Part shown: piece by piece, positions 1 through 12,654 of the stretch
Numbering within the stretch: position 1 is the first letter of the stretch
How the letters are laid out: each line of letters starts with the position of its first letter
Source of the DNA: Benincasa hispida
Lineage: Eukaryota > Streptophyta > Magnoliopsida > Cucurbitales > Cucurbitaceae
Assembly (NCBI RefSeq): GCF_009727055.1
Contig: NC_052349.1
Coordinates: forward strand, 95,615,223-95,679,222
Length of the DNA: 64,000 nucleotides
Reading direction: 5' to 3'
Notes under the pieces: model-generated
Told to the model about the DNA's origin: nothing
The model's input: the letters and a program-made list of their open reading frames with translations, nothing else
Databases searched by the model: none
Translations under genes and position numbers: made by a program

Positions 1-499
1 TTTGATTAATAGTAGATTTGTCCCATTTTTTGAGTTTAAGTGGATTTTTCCAACAATTAACACCTAGCCCACTAATTGAGTGTCATTTGAAGTGTCAAAT
101 GGCTATCTAATTAGTGCTTGCATGCTTAGGTTGATTAATACTGGATTTTTTTTTATAAAAATTGAGGACATGCAATTGAATTTGGAGAAAGAAAATTCTG
201 CTGGAAAATTTTCTCTCAAACCCTCTCCAAACCACTCAAAATTCCCTCTCAATTTGGAGTTCTGCCACTCAATTCAAGACTGAGATTAGTAAAGTAGACA
301 CTCTTGGTGGTCTACTAAAGAGATTGAAGGGCAATTTCATGGAGCCTGTAAGGATTAAGTGGTTTTTTACAAAGGTTGTAAAACTTGAAACCCTTTTATT
401 TAAAACTTAGTTTTTTAGTATGTTTGTTACTCAAATTAATATAGTTAGAGTGCTTAATGATTCTATTAGCTTCCGTATTTTGCATATTTACTCTATCAA
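1..499 (+). repeat. 3' part of 5' LTR, Copia element A
   Basis: Non-coding AT-rich DNA that ends just before a primer-binding site at 501, so it is read as the end of a 5' LTR that begins outside the window or whose start I cannot place. The small open frame at 80-283 inside it has no recognisable similarity and is taken as chance. Boundary inferred from the primer site only. Confidence 0.55.
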
Positions 500-500
500 T

Positions 501-512
501 TGGTATCAGAGC
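501..512 (+). other. Primer-binding site, initiator tRNA-Met type
   Basis: TGGTATCAGAGC, the standard plant Copia primer-binding site complementary to the 3' end of initiator tRNA-Met. It gives the orientation (+) of element A and places the LTR end directly upstream. Confidence 0.85.
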
Positions 513-2484
513 ATGATTTAAGCACTCAATTAACATTAATTTGAGCATGGTTGGTGAATTCATGAGATGCATAATATGGTGACTGATATGGTTTTTTCAT
601 CCAGCTTTGGCATTCGATTTTTCTTTGATTATGTGGTAATAATTTTAGTTGGTTCTTCTTTGATGGGTCTTAATGTGTGTTTGAGTGTCTTTAATTTTAT
701 TGGAGTCAATAGAGTTGAAATTAGGTTGTAACTAAAGATTCAAGCAAGCAAAGTCAATTGGAGAAAACTCAAAACGGTGCCACTGCCTGGCAACGTTGCA
801 ACGCTGCCCATAGAATGTTGCAACCTGTTCTTCCTGAAGCTCGAGATGTTGCAACGTTGGGATGGAGCATCGCAACGCTGCTTATCTCAATCCAGAAATG
901 CACATGCACAAGGATGGGTTTGCAGGAGTGGTCCAGTTCGATCGGTTCGGCTACCTGGGGTCTGATTCATCCTTATTTGGTCTGGTTTAGCTTATTTTGG
1001 AGCATTTAAAGGCCGACTCAGGTGATTTGGATCCGGTTCAGGTCGAGTCGAGGGGACCAGAGGCAATTTGAAGTTTTTTTTGTAATAAAATTTATAATAA
1101 TTAGCTTATTTGCTTGCTTAGGATGCCAAAGTTAGTCCATATCAGTGTTGTTTAAATATCTATGCATGTGGCGTATGTTATATTTAAATTAAAACATGTG
1201 CGTGCATATTGTATGCCATGTAGATTTAAAATCCATCATAGGAAAGCATGTTTCATGCATTAACATATGTTATAAATTAGTTATAACATAGTATGCATGT
1301 TTAGGGTTTCATAAGTTTAATATAATTGTTATATTAAAATATGGAATCCTTAAGTGTACGTTATAGCATGTCTATAGTTGTATAAGAGTTATAAAATGAA
1401 TTAGACATTTAAAATATATAACAAAGATAATACATGCTCACTTAAGTTAAATAACAACTTGTTTTAATAGTTAAAATAGGTCGTTATCTTATAAAACACA
1501 GTTACAAACTCACTCGGTCTATAATCCTGTCTAAGGCTAGAGGTACTTAAGTTAACGGTTTACGTAACACCTGCTACCTGGGATTATAACCGAAAAAATG
1601 ATCGTTGTTAACTGATTTTACGAGCATGCATGAGTAATGTGAGGTAATAAAATTGTTTTATCACTTAGACATCATAGGTTAAATCCAAATATAAATGTTA
1701 TACTTGGATGAACCGCATAGACTTAGGATGTTTATTAGCCAAGATATACCTAAGTAAAAGAATATACCCAAATAATTAGAACGCTTCAGTGGGAGATTAA
1801 TATCTTATGCGATATATTATTTTTAGCTCTCACATCTCTAAGAGTTCACACCATGAGATCCATGCTCGACTTCGTGTAGCTTTTACTACGACTGCTCCAT
1901 TTGGAAAGTGTTTGCATGAGTCAATAACAAGGTGAATAGAGGAAGTAGTTCATAGTAAATGGGTGCAAGAAATGTGTCAACATATCCTACGATCTCTTCC
2001 ATTAGTTTGAACCGAGAGATTATTATGTTGCGCCTGTTGTCGTTTTTAGGCGGCATTAGCTAGTTGCTTTTTACAGTTATCCCTCGTAGAGTTGTAACAT
2101 AGGATTCGAAACAACTCAAACTTCAGAAATGAATAGGGTTTTATAGTTCCGTCTTGAACATTGTCTTTCAATTTGAGGACATGTTCATACTGTTCTATGA
2201 AATCTGAAAATGGAAGGTCACACTTACAAGAATTACTAAGTGTTAGTAAGTACTTGATGAAAACAGTAACTAAAAAACTAATAGAATAAAGAGTTATTTT
2301 GGAGTTAGTATTTAGTCAAGAATGTCTTGCTTTAGTGAAGCAACATTTGACTGCCCCTCGGTAGCATCTATTCTGACTCATTAAAGTATTGTTGCAAATA
2401 TATAAGAAATATGGGTACTTTATTACCTTTGCTAAAAATTGGATTTAAATGCAATTTTCTAATAAAATTTGTTCTTATTTTAGC
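513..2484 (+). other. Untranslated leader of Copia element A
   Basis: About 2 kb between the primer site and the gag start, without a credible gene. Segments of it recur in reverse complement in element B around 8735-10590, for example the motif with GTTGCAACGCTG repeats (770-900 versus 10500-10560) and the stretch near 1500-1530 versus 9850-9890. The 758-1009 open frame lies in the GTTGCAACG repeats and is not a gene. Confidence 0.5.
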
Positions 2485-3389
2485 ATGTCAAACTCGATAA
2501 TTCAACTTCTAGCCTCCGATAATTCAATGCTGAGAGTTATTCAAATTGGAAATCAAACATAAATACGATACTAGTGGTTGATGATCTGAGATTCGTTTTA
2601 ATGGAGGAATGTTCTCCTCTTTCTAGTTCAAATACAAACTAAAGTGTTCGGGATGCCTATGAGAGGTGGGTCAAGGCTAATGAAAAAACCAAAGCCTACA
2701 TTTTAGCAAGCATATCTGATGTGCTTACTAAAAAGCATGAAACCATGGTCACTACTAGAGAGATCATGGAGTCGTTACAAGGGATCTTTGGACAGCTATA
2801 AAGTATGTCTACAAGCATACTTTATAGCATATCTGATGCTATAAAGTATGTCTATAATTCCCACATGAAGGAAGAGACCTCTATTAGGGAACACGTCCTG
2901 GACATGATGGTCCACTTTAATATTGAGGAAGCAAATGGCACTATCATAGATAAGAAAAGTCAAGTTAGTATGATCATGGGAATCTCTTCCGAAGAGTTTC
3001 CTAAATTTTCGTACAAATGTTGTAATGAATAAGATTGATTACAATTTGATTACTCTCTTAAATGAAATCCAGTTTTATCAATCTTTAATGAAAAATTAAA
3101 AAAAAAATTAAAAAGAGGGCGGGGGGGGGAAGCAAATGTTGTTACCCAAAGAAAGTTTCAGAAGGGATCAACATCTAGTATGAAACCTTCTAAAAATAAA
3201 TTTGTCCTTTCAAAGGATAAGAGTATCCAGATGAGGAAGAAAGCTTCTGCTAGCAAGAGCAAGACAAAAGTTGCAAAAGAAAAATGTTCCATTGTAACGA
3301 AGATGGGCATTGGAAACGTAATTGCCCAAAATATCTTGCAGAAAAGAAAGCTAAAAAGGCGAACCAAGGTAAATCTGATTTACTTGTAA
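2485..3389 (+). pseudogene. Copia gag, degenerate
   Basis: Starts at ATG 2485 with MSNSIIQLLAS and follows the usual plant Copia gag (UBN2-like) order: an N-terminal block with NYSNWKSN-like residues, a helical block (AYERWVKANEK near 2660), the segment IREHVLDMMVHFN at about 2883-2925, and a C-terminal lysine-rich part. Stops and frameshifts break it. A CCHC zinc knuckle (CNEDGHWKRNCP) is readable near 3292-3335, but its first Cys is out of frame by one base at about 3286 (one T fewer than expected). A run of ten G at 3120-3129 lies between the halves. Function when intact: capsid/nucleocapsid protein packaging the element RNA. Non-functional here. Confidence 0.75.
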
Positions 3390-4083
3390 TAGAAACATGT
3401 TTAGTGGAAAGTTCCCATTTGACCAGGCACCGCTAATCATACACTTTCATTTAGAAAACTAGTTCTTGGAAGCAGCTGTCAAAAAATGAAATGACTTTCA
3501 ATTAGGAACAGGTGAAGTCATTTCAGCTGAAGTAGTTTGAGACACCAAGTTATGTTTTGAAGATTCCTACATTTTGTTAGAAAATATATATTATGTATCT
3601 AAGATGAAAAGGAACTTAATTTGTGTATCTTGTTTACTGGAACATATGTATAAAGTAACTTTTGATATAAATGAAGTGTTCATTAGTTCAAGAGGTGTTA
3701 AAATATGCTCTCTAAACTTCAAAATAACTTATATATGTTAAAACCAACTGAGACAAAAGTTATTTTAAATATAGAGATGTTTAAAACAGTCAAAACTCAA
3801 AATAAGAAATGAAAGATTTCTCCTAACGCCTATCTTTGACACTTAAAACTTGGTCACATAAATCTCAATAGAATTGAGAGATTAGTAAATAATGGACATC
3901 TAAATCAATTAGAAGACAAATCTTTACCTCCATGTGAATCATGTCTTTAGGGAAAAATGACTAAAAGATCTTTTTCAGGAAAAGATCTTAAAGCCAAAGA
4001 ACCTCTAGAACTTATTCATTCAGATCTTTGTGGTCCAATGATGTTAAAGCTCAGAGAGGATTCGAGTATTTCATCAGTTTTAT
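3390..4083 (+). pseudogene. Copia pol start: protease, GAG-pre-integrase, integrase edge
   Basis: Frames continue gag into the protease/GAG-pre-integrase part of a Copia polyprotein: the region matching YVSKMKRNLICVS (about 3593-3631) and then a decayed GAG-pre-integrase block ending with a PPCESCL-like segment (3926-3950), followed by the first residues of integrase (EDSRIFHQFY-like, near 4060). Several stops. It is cut off at 4083, where sequence of the oppositely oriented element B starts, so the integrase core, reverse transcriptase and RNase H are missing. Confidence 0.7.
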
Positions 4084-5322
4084 TGTAATTAATATTTAAA
4101 TCAATATTTAAATATAATTAACACTTCAATTATTTTTAATTTTAACAAATTAAACGTTTATCATATCAAATATAATTATACAAACCCTAATTTCAATTTG
4201 AACAATTCAATTTGATATTATTTCAAATTCACTCAATTTAATAATTCAAGGTGTTCATGTTTTATGAGCTAGTAGAGGGACCTTATGGACCTATAGATCA
4301 TGAGCTCCAACGATTTAAGATTAATTGGCTAACACTCTTTAGACCAAATTAATCAGTATTCGTTAACTATCAAGTCAAACCACTGTAGCTCAATAGTTGC
4401 AGTCTTCTCACTGTAGATATATTTGTATCCACATGATTTAACCATAATCAGTAAGTCGAACCTTCACTGGTTGTTCGTAATAACGGTTGGGTCAATCTAT
4501 TGTTTTACCCCTGATATTACATCTTGCTCTTTAAATTCCACTGATCCTCTAATGAATAATTGGTTTGTGATCCAATCACTATACTGGATCCCTCTCGAGC
4601 CAATGAGAGGGTGAGGCCCCTTATTCAAGACCCGGATTCAGTACTTAAGAGAACAACCTTTCTTCTATCCCTAAATCAGGTAGGCGTGAACTTCTTATTG
4701 CATCTTATATCCCTAACTATCTACCCAGTCTTACCCCTGAAATGGGAGGCTTATTGAGCCAACGCTTTTGAGTCAATCCTCACCTATGCAAATCTAAGGA
4801 TTATCTCGAATAAACAGGAGTTCATAGTTAGCTCAGGATTAAGATCGAGTTACCTAGGTCATCTAAACGAAATAGTCAGTCTGAAACAGTAAACAGCGTT
4901 AAAAAGTAAGAGTGACTTATTTCTTAGTCCGATCTTATGCAAACTCATTGCATAGGACACCCCCACTCCTCATGTCAATACATGAACAAATCAGGATCAC
5001 TTCGTTCATAACACCTTTACAACAACTTGTAACCACTACAGAGTAGGCTGCATCAAATAATGTTACCAGAATAAGGCACTCAACCTTATTCGTATACTAT
5101 AGACCATTTTGGCTATGTACTCAAACTTGATCCATCTTTATGTCTCTACATAAAGTTCAAGTATTCATGTAATAGCCATGGATCTTAGTTTATTTGATTT
5201 AGGCTTTATGAATGCAATTTAAAGATTCAATAACAACTTCATTGAAGAAATGTTGATTAACATCTTTATTGATAATAGAAAATGTTTAAATTTACAAACT
5301 GCGACTTTTTAGCAACCCAACA
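4084..5322 (-). repeat. 3' LTR of Copia element B, truncated
   Basis: Its inner edge is exact: read on the minus strand, the polypurine tract CAAGTGGGAGTAT is followed by TGTTGGGTTGC starting at 5322. The stretch 4087-4600 is repeated at 10893-11445 (shared text around the AGCTAGTAGAGGGACC motif at 4267 and 11109), which identifies the two LTR copies. The outer end is cut at 4084 against element A. Open frames at 4423-4757 lie in the LTR and are not genes. Confidence 0.8.
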
Positions 5323-5336
5323 ATACTCCCACTTGG
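5323..5336 (-). other. Polypurine tract, Copia element B
   Basis: On the minus strand reads CAAGTGGGAGTAT directly before the LTR start; plant Copia elements use this motif to prime plus-strand synthesis. Confidence 0.75.
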
Positions 5337-5399
5337 ACTAAGACTCCAATAGATTAATACATACAAATATATACAATGTTGAGTTATAATGAGAGAATA

Positions 5400-7060
5400 A
5401 AAGGTATAAATACAATAAACTAGGGCATTATATACCCATAAATTTCTCCCACTTGCCCTAGTGATAAGTATCTCGTAGACCTAATCCTACTAGGTGACAC
5501 TTGAACACTTTAGCCGAGCAGGCCTTTGTAAATGGATCAGCTACGTTGTTTTATGAGGCTATCTATGTGACGATCACGTCTCTTCTATGTACAATCTCCC
5601 TGATGTGATCCACTTTCACTCGATGTGCTTTCCACGTTTATGGCTTCAATGTTCCTTTGAGTTTGCAACTACTCCACTGTTATCACAATACAGGGTGACT
5701 AGCAGGCGCATATTTGGAACCACTTCCAAATCAGTTAAGAATTTTCTGAGCCATACTGCTTCTTTTGTTGCTTCACTTGCAGCTACATACTCAGCTTCCA
5801 TTGTAGAGTCAGCAATACAACTTTGCTTGATACTCCTCCATACTACTTCTCCTTCATTCAGAGCGAATACTGACCCGGAAGTTGATTTCCTTGAGGATCA
5901 AATCCTTAATACCATACACGAGCATATAATCCTTCATTCTCCGAAGATACTTAAAGATGTTCTTAATGGCAGTCCAATGATCATATCCTGGATTGGATTG
6001 AAATTTGCTGACTATTCCAACTGCATAGCATATTTCGGGACGAGTACACAACATGGCATACATTAAACTCTCTACTGCTAATGCATATGGAATTTGTTTC
6101 ATAACCTCAACATCTTGAGGTGTCTTAGGACTTTATTTCTTAGACCGATGAATTCTGTGTCTGAAAGGCAACATTCCTTTCTTGAAATTTTGCATTTTAT
6201 ATCGAGACAACATCATGTCTATATAAGATGCTTGAGATAATGCAAAGTTCTATTCTTGCGATTTCGAATTAATTGGATCCCAAGAACATATTGTGCTTCT
6301 CCCACATCTTTCATTTGGAATTTCATAGCCAACCATCTCTTAACGTCAGCTAGAAATTCTAATTAATGAGTAGAATATCATCAATATATAATACCAGAAA
6401 AGCGATAGTTTTGTTAACGATTTTCTTGTAAACACAAGGTTCATCAACATTTTGTTCAAAGCCACAAGATTTGATCGCAGTGTCAAATCTCATATTCCAT
6501 GATCTAGATGTTTGTTTCAACCCATAAATGGATCGATTAAGCTTACAAACTTTTTGCTCTTGACCCTATTCAATAAACCCTTCTGGTTGAGACATGTAGA
6601 TACTCTCTTCAAGATAGTCATTCAAAAAGGTTGTCTTGACATCCATTTGTCATATTTCATAATCATAAAATGCAGCAATGAACAATAGTATTCTTATTGA
6701 CTTTACCATGGCAACTGGTGAGAAGGTTTCTTTATAGTCTACCACCTCTCTTTTGGTAAACCCTTTTGCCACAAGTCTTGCTTTGTAGATCTGTACCTTA
6801 CCAGCTTGGTCTCGTTTTCTCTTGTAGATCTATTTGCAACCGATGGGTTTACCCCTTCAAGTTGATCTACAAGATCCCAGACATAATTGAAATACATAAA
6901 TTCCATTTCAAGGTCTATGGGTTTAATCCATTGGTCTTTATCCACATCATTCATTACTTTTTTGAAAGTCAATGGATCCTCTAAACCATCATTTGGTATG
7001 ATGACTTGAGTTTCTATTAAACCCATGTACCGGTTAGGCTATTGCACAACCCTCCTACTA
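5400..7060 (-). pseudogene. Copia reverse transcriptase and RNase H, element B
   Basis: Read on the minus strand from 7026: RT N-terminal part with DGLEDPLTFKKVMND and DQWIKPIDLEMEF (7026-6739), then the catalytic YIDD box (6377-6388, equivalent of YVDD) inside VLYIDDILLIN, then the thumb/RNase H part with LCTRPEICYAVGIVSKFQSN (6102-5854), and finally a decayed RNase H end matching HIREIVHRRDVIVT (5600-5550). Stops and frameshifts break it into pieces. Function when intact: DNA synthesis from element RNA. Non-functional. Confidence 0.8.
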
Positions 7061-7960
7061 CAACGAGGCATTCTCAACTCTTGAGAAGAATGTGAAATAC
7101 TAGTTTCATCAACTACTCTTGTTGATGGACCTGCTCTGTCAACAACTCTTGTTGATACATTTGTCGTTTCTCTGGACATTTATTCTACTACTAACTTACT
7201 ATGAGATTGATGATTCTTCATGTGGTTCTCCTCCAAGAAAGTTGCATTTATTGACACAAACACTTTTATCTTCCTGAGGATCATAAAAGTTACCACATTT
7301 TGTTTCTTTATGGTAGCCTACAAATAAGCATATTTTTTAATGATGTTCCAACTTTTTAGGATTTTTCACCAATACGTATGCTGGGCAACCCCAGATTCTG
7401 AAGGGATGTAAATTCTTTTACGTCCTCTCCAAAGCTTGTAAGATGTTTCAAAAACACTTTTCAAGGGAACCATGTCCAAATGTACACTACAGTTTCAACT
7501 GTGTGTCCCCAGAAAGAATTTGGCAACTGAGCGTAATTCATCATGGAATGAACCATGTTCAACAAGGTTCTGTTTCTCCTTTCTGCCACATCATTTTGTT
7601 GAGATATGCCAGGGGATGTGAGTTGAGACTGGATTCCATATTCTATCAAATAGTTCTGGAATTCCAAGTCTATATACTAACCACATCAATCTTATCGAAG
7701 TATCTTAAGCTTTTTACCTAATTGGTTTTCATCCTCATCCTTATGTTCTTTGAACTTTTCAAATGTTTAAGACTTTTGATGAATTAGGTAAATATGTCCA
7801 TACCTTGAATAGTCATCAACAAAGCTGATGAAATATTCATATCCTCCTCAAGCTTTAACATTCATAGGACCACAAAGGTCTGAATGTACGAACTCTAAGG
7901 GTTCTTTGGCTCTAAGATCTTTTCTAGAAAAAGATCTTCTAATCATTTTACCCTAAAGAC
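7061..7960 (-). pseudogene. Copia integrase, element B
   Basis: The piece at 7667-7461 contains QNDVAERRNRTLLNMVHSMM followed by LPNSFWGHTVETVVYI, the conserved C-terminal half of the Copia integrase core (the ERRNRTL motif holds the catalytic Glu). The N-terminal half towards 7960 is present in broken frames (FDLCGPMNV-like around 7880). Stops and frameshifts throughout. Confidence 0.75.
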
Positions 7961-8735
7961 AAGATTCACACGGCGGTAATGAACTGTCTTCTAACTGTTT
8001 TAGATGACCGTTCTTAACTAATCTCTCAATCTTGCTGAAATTTACGTGACCAAGTCTCAAGTGCCAAAGATAGGCATTTGGAGAAACTTTCATTTTCTTA
8101 TTACGAGTTTCAACTGTTTTAAACATCTCTATGTTCAAAATGGCCTTTACCTCAGTCGGTTTTAACAAATACAAGTTATTTTCTAATTTGCGAAACAAAT
8201 TTTGATATCCTTTGAACTAATGAACACTTCATCATTTTCGAAAGAAACCTTACAATTTTGTTCCAGCAAATAAGAGATAGATATTAAATTCCTTTTCTTA
8301 GAAGGAATGTAACAAACATTTTCAAGTAAAATGTATCTATCTCCTATAAGTAACTTCATATCTCCCACTACTTTAGCTGAAACAACTTCTCCGGCCGCTA
8401 CCTTAAAGATTGCTTCGCCTTCTATAAATTATCTCCAAGAACCTATTTCCTGTGAGAAAGTACAAATATGATTATCGTGCATCTATTATCTAGGTTTTAC
8501 CGTTTTTCACTAAACACGCTTCGATAACAAGTAAATTATATTTGTCTTGTTGTTCGAATTTTATTTTCTCATATATTGAGTTCAAAACTTTAGATGAGTT
8601 GGGAGATCAAAGATGATCCTCTATTAAAACTCTTTTAGAACCATCAACTGCTAGTAATTTGTTTGAATTTATTTTACCGTTAAATAATTCGGAAGAAAGT
8701 ATTCTAGAAGAATTTGACATACTGGAAGAATTTAA
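7953..8735 (-). pseudogene. Copia protease and GAG-pre-integrase with gag deleted
   Basis: Minus-strand pieces 8368-8183 (protease C-terminal part, VCYIPSKKRNLISISYL) and 8198-7953 (GAG-pre-integrase, LWHLRLGHVNFSKIERLV and PPCESCL, a zinc-binding HHCC segment). Upstream, an MSNSS.. gag start near 8726 runs within about 60 codons into the protease-leading text (KYNLLVIEACLVKN), whereas element A has about 900 bases of gag between the corresponding points. So most of gag has been deleted here. Confidence 0.75.
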
Positions 8736-10590
8736 ACAAATTCTAATTTAGTAAAATTGCACCTAAATCCAAAATCAAGTTTTAGCAAAAGAAGTAATAA
8801 TGTACCCATAATCATTATTTATTTGCAACGATACTATAGTGAGTCAGAATAAGTGCTACCGAGGGGTACTTAAATACTCCTTCAATAAAGCAAAACAATT
8901 TTGACCAAACACTATCTCTAGAATAACTCTTATTTCTATAGTCATTTAGTTACCGTTTTCGGTCAAAAATTACTAGCACTTTAGTAATTCTGTAAGTGTA
9001 ACCCTCCGTTTTTATACCTCAGAGGTCGGCCCTAACGATGCTACCAAAATTGAGAGTCAAGGTTGGGAATGGACCTAAGAAATCCTATCCATTTCCAGAG
9101 TTTGAGTTGTTCCAAATCTTATGTTACAACCTTCCGAGGGGATAGTCGTCGTTAAACGACTAGCGAGGGCCGCCTAAAGCAAACCAACAAGTGCAAGATA
9201 GAAATCTCACGATCCAAACTAACAGAAGAGACCGCAGGACACGTTGACACATATCCTTCATGCACTTACTATGAACTACTTCCCCCATTCACCTTGCTCT
9301 TGACTCATACGAAGCGTCATATGAATCTCATGGTGTGAACTTTGTGGGGACGTGAAATTTGAAATCAATGCATCAAATACTTTATTTTTATTTGAACGAC
9401 TTTCCCTCATTCACTTGAATCTTGGTTTATGCAAATACTTTTCGAATGGAGGTCACTCTCAGGGTGACACGAAGTAACGCTTAAATCTCGACTGTGAACT
9501 CTTAGGGACGTGAGAGCTAAAAATAACATATCATATATGTTATTAATCTCCCACCGAACTGTTCTAATAACTTTATTATATAAGTTATTAAACTCCCACT
9601 GAAGTGTTCTACTATTAATTTGGGTATCTTTATACTTAGGTTCACTCCGGCTAATTAAACAATCCTAGGTCTATGTGGTTTATTCAAGTATAACGCTTAT
9701 AAATAGATTTTAACCTATGATGTCTAGGTGATGAACCATTTTGTTACCTCACACCGCTCACGTACATTTATAAAAGCAGTTAACAAGGCTCAATTATTCG
9801 ATCAGCTGTTCCGTAGACTGTCAACTTAAGTACCTTCAGCCATAAACAAGATTATATATCGGTTGAGTTTGTAACCACGTTTTTACAAGATGTCGACCTA
9901 TTTTAACTTATTAAAACAGGTGATTAACCTATGTAACCATGCAACTTATCTTTGTTATGACTTTTAATGGCTAATTCAATTTTATTACTACTTATAAAAA
10001 TTAGATATGCTTTTACATTCATAACATACATCAAAGGCATTCAAATTTAATATAACAGTTATATTAAATAATAGAAACCCTAAACATGCATTTTGTACAT
10101 TATAATAATTTATGTGTATATATATTGCATGTAACATGCTTCTAATGGTGGGATTTTAAATCTAAATAGCATACTATATGCAAAAACATGTTTAAATTTA
10201 AATACGACATACATCACATGCATAATTATTTAAATAATACTGATCTAGTTCAACTTTGGCATCCTAAGCAAGCAAAAATAACTATTTTATTACAAAACAG
10301 ATCCAAAAACTACTTCAAGTTGGTATAGAACTGCTCAAACCGACCCAAACTGCTCAAACAGGACCTCCAAGGCATCAGAATGGGTGGAACCGGTCCAATG
10401 ATGGTTGAACCGGATCGGATCGGGGCTGAACGGGTCGAACCAGAACTCTCCTGCGCGAAACAGCTTGAACCGTGCATTGCTTGGCTAGGATGAACAGCAT
10501 TGCAACGCTCATCCTAGTGTTGCAACGCTGCAGGCTTCATCAAGAACAGCGTTGCAACACCCAAGCACTTCAGTAGTCATGGTGGGATTT
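8736..10590 (-). other. Leader of Copia element B
   Basis: No gene seen. Reverse-complement counterpart of the element A leader (for example 8840-8870 versus 2350-2385, and 9850-9890 versus 1500-1540). No primer-binding site is visible at its upstream end, so the LTR/leader junction is deleted or heavily mutated. Confidence 0.5.
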
Positions 10591-11445
10591 GTGGTGGGAT
10601 TTGTGTGTATTTTCATGAGAAACACCTCATGCTTGGAAGAAAAATGGGAAATTCCCACTTCCAACTTTAATTTCCAATTTTTCCTTTAATTTCAAAATTC
10701 AGTTTATAATTAATTAATGTTGGAGTTAATTAACTTATAATTAATTAAATCTAAAAAATTCAATTTCCTAAATTGAATTAAAATTAGAAATTAATTTTAA
10801 TTTTAATTAATTAAACATATTTAATTAATTAATTAATTTAATATCAAATATTAAATTAATCACACCTAATTTTAAACATGAATACTATCCATATAATTAA
10901 TATTTAAATCAACATTAAATATTATAAACTCTCCAATTTTGTTTAATTTCATCAAATTAAACATTAATTATATCGAATATAATTATACAAACTCTAATTT
11001 GAAATAGAACTTATTCAAATTCAAACCCTAATTCCAATTTAAACATTTTCAAATTGAAATCATTCCATATTCACTCAATCTATTAATTCAAGGTATTCAT
11101 GTTTTACGAGCTAGTAGAGGGACCATATAAACCTACAGATCATGAGCTCCAACGATTTAAGATTAATTGGCTAACACTCTTTAGACCAAATTAATCAGTA
11201 TTCGTTAACTATCAAGTCATACCACTATAGCTCAATAGTTGCACTCTCCTAACTATAGATATATTTGTGTCTACATGATTTAACCATAACTAGTAAGTCG
11301 ATCCTTCATTGGTTGTTTGTAATAACGGCTGGGTCAATATACTATTTTACCCCCGATATTACATCTTACTCCTTAAGTTCCAATGATCCTCTAATGAACA
11401 ATTGGTTTGTGATCCACTAAACCGGATCCCTCTCAAGTCAATGAT
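10591..11445 (-). repeat. 5' LTR remnant of Copia element B
   Basis: 10893-11445 matches 4087-4600 of the other LTR. The match stops abruptly at 11445, where different sequence (Gypsy LTR) starts, so the U3 start of this LTR is lost. The lower boundary is approximate. 10680-10900 is almost pure A/T with TTAATTAA runs. Confidence 0.6.
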
Positions 11446-11649
11446 ATGTATGTATGCCTTCATTGACTGAGGTTTAAAAGGACTAGAGCCAGGTATTGAT
11501 AATTATGGTTTTCTGAGGATATATTGATGGTTTGATATTTATGTATCCCTTGCTGGCATGAGGATTTAAAAGACCAGATGCGCATAGAGATGTTTGAATG
11601 CTAGGATGATTGAGTATATTATTACTCCTGAACATCTTGCTGAATCTGC

Positions 11650-11855
11650 GTATGATGAGATGTATATATATGTTATAAAGCTATGATGACGAAATCTATA
11701 TATATGTTATAGAACCATGATGATGAGATGTATATGTATGTTATAGAACCATGATAATGAGATGTGCATGTATGCTATAGGACCAGGATGATGAGATGTA
11801 TATATATGTTGTAGAACCATGAGAATGAGATGTATATGTATGTTACAGGACCATG
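11650..11855 (+). repeat. Minisatellite, about 44-bp unit
   Basis: Four to five imperfect copies of a unit containing GATGAGATGTATATGTATGT and TATAGAACCATGA, inside the Gypsy LTR remnant. Confidence 0.7.
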
Positions 11856-11907
11856 TTATGATACTTGTGATGTTGGGATCGTGATAGTGTCCTCACTGGT
11901 TAGTTAG

Positions 11908-12125
11908 ATGTCCATTAGAGGTTGTGTGGCCTTCGGGATTCACCAGAGGTTATATTTCCTTTGGGATTCACTAGAGGTGGTGCTTTCCTTCGAGATACAC
12001 CAGAGGTTGTGTTTCCTTCGGGATTCACCAGAGGTTGTGTTTCCTACAAGATTCACTAGAGGTGGTGTCTCCTTCGGGGTTCACCAGAGGTTATGGGTCC
12101 TATGGGACTTACTAGAGATAGTGGG
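11908..12125 (+). repeat. Minisatellite, about 33-bp unit
   Basis: About six imperfect copies of a unit reading TTCGGGATTCACCAGAGGTT, inside the Gypsy LTR remnant. The unit length is a multiple of three, so one frame stays open over all copies and produces a repetitive open frame without being a gene. Confidence 0.75.
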
Positions 12126-12654
12126 TATACTTAACTACAGTAGGATGAAATTCAGTTATTCATGTATGTATGTGTCCCATGAGGACTAGAGAAGTTTATA
12201 TGTTCCACCAGAGGTAGGCATCTAACGGACATAGATGCATAGCCTGACTCCAGTAGTGGAGTTACTGAGTATTTTATACTCACCCTTTCTCATGTTTATG
12301 TTTCAGGTAAGGGTAGAGACGCGACGGCGAATGACAAGAGGAATCCATGAACGAGCCACTAAGGACCAGTTTTATGCTTCCACTCATGATATCTAGATTT
12401 CTTTTCATGTTTTTACCTTCAGTTTTGATGGTTGAAACTTACTGTAAAGGTTTGATTTCAGACCTATTAATTATTATTTATGATTTATGGGTACCCTATC
12501 CTTTGAATTTATTATTTGCATTTAATGAAAATATTTTAAGTTACCTTATTTATTTAGCATTTATTTTACTATTAAAAGGATGTCATTTTAAGTTCCATGC
12601 ATGCATGTGTTTAGTAACGACCTAACATGAGTCCTAGCGGGTCGGGTCGTTACA

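Larger units (their letters stand above)
11446..12654 (+). repeat. Gypsy LTR remnant (3' part), with minisatellites
   Basis: Ends at 12654 with GGGTCGGGTCGTTACA, an ending typical of plant Tekay/Del-type Gypsy LTRs. Immediately after it comes Copia RT sequence, so no primer site or internal Gypsy sequence follows: this is a truncated or solo LTR end. I could not find a target duplication. The open frames at 11908-12189 and 12347-12625 lie in it and are not genes. Confidence 0.55.

Noticed and set aside
11908..12189. 93-codon repetitive frame
   Set aside because: Caused by a 33-bp tandem repeat whose unit is a multiple of three.
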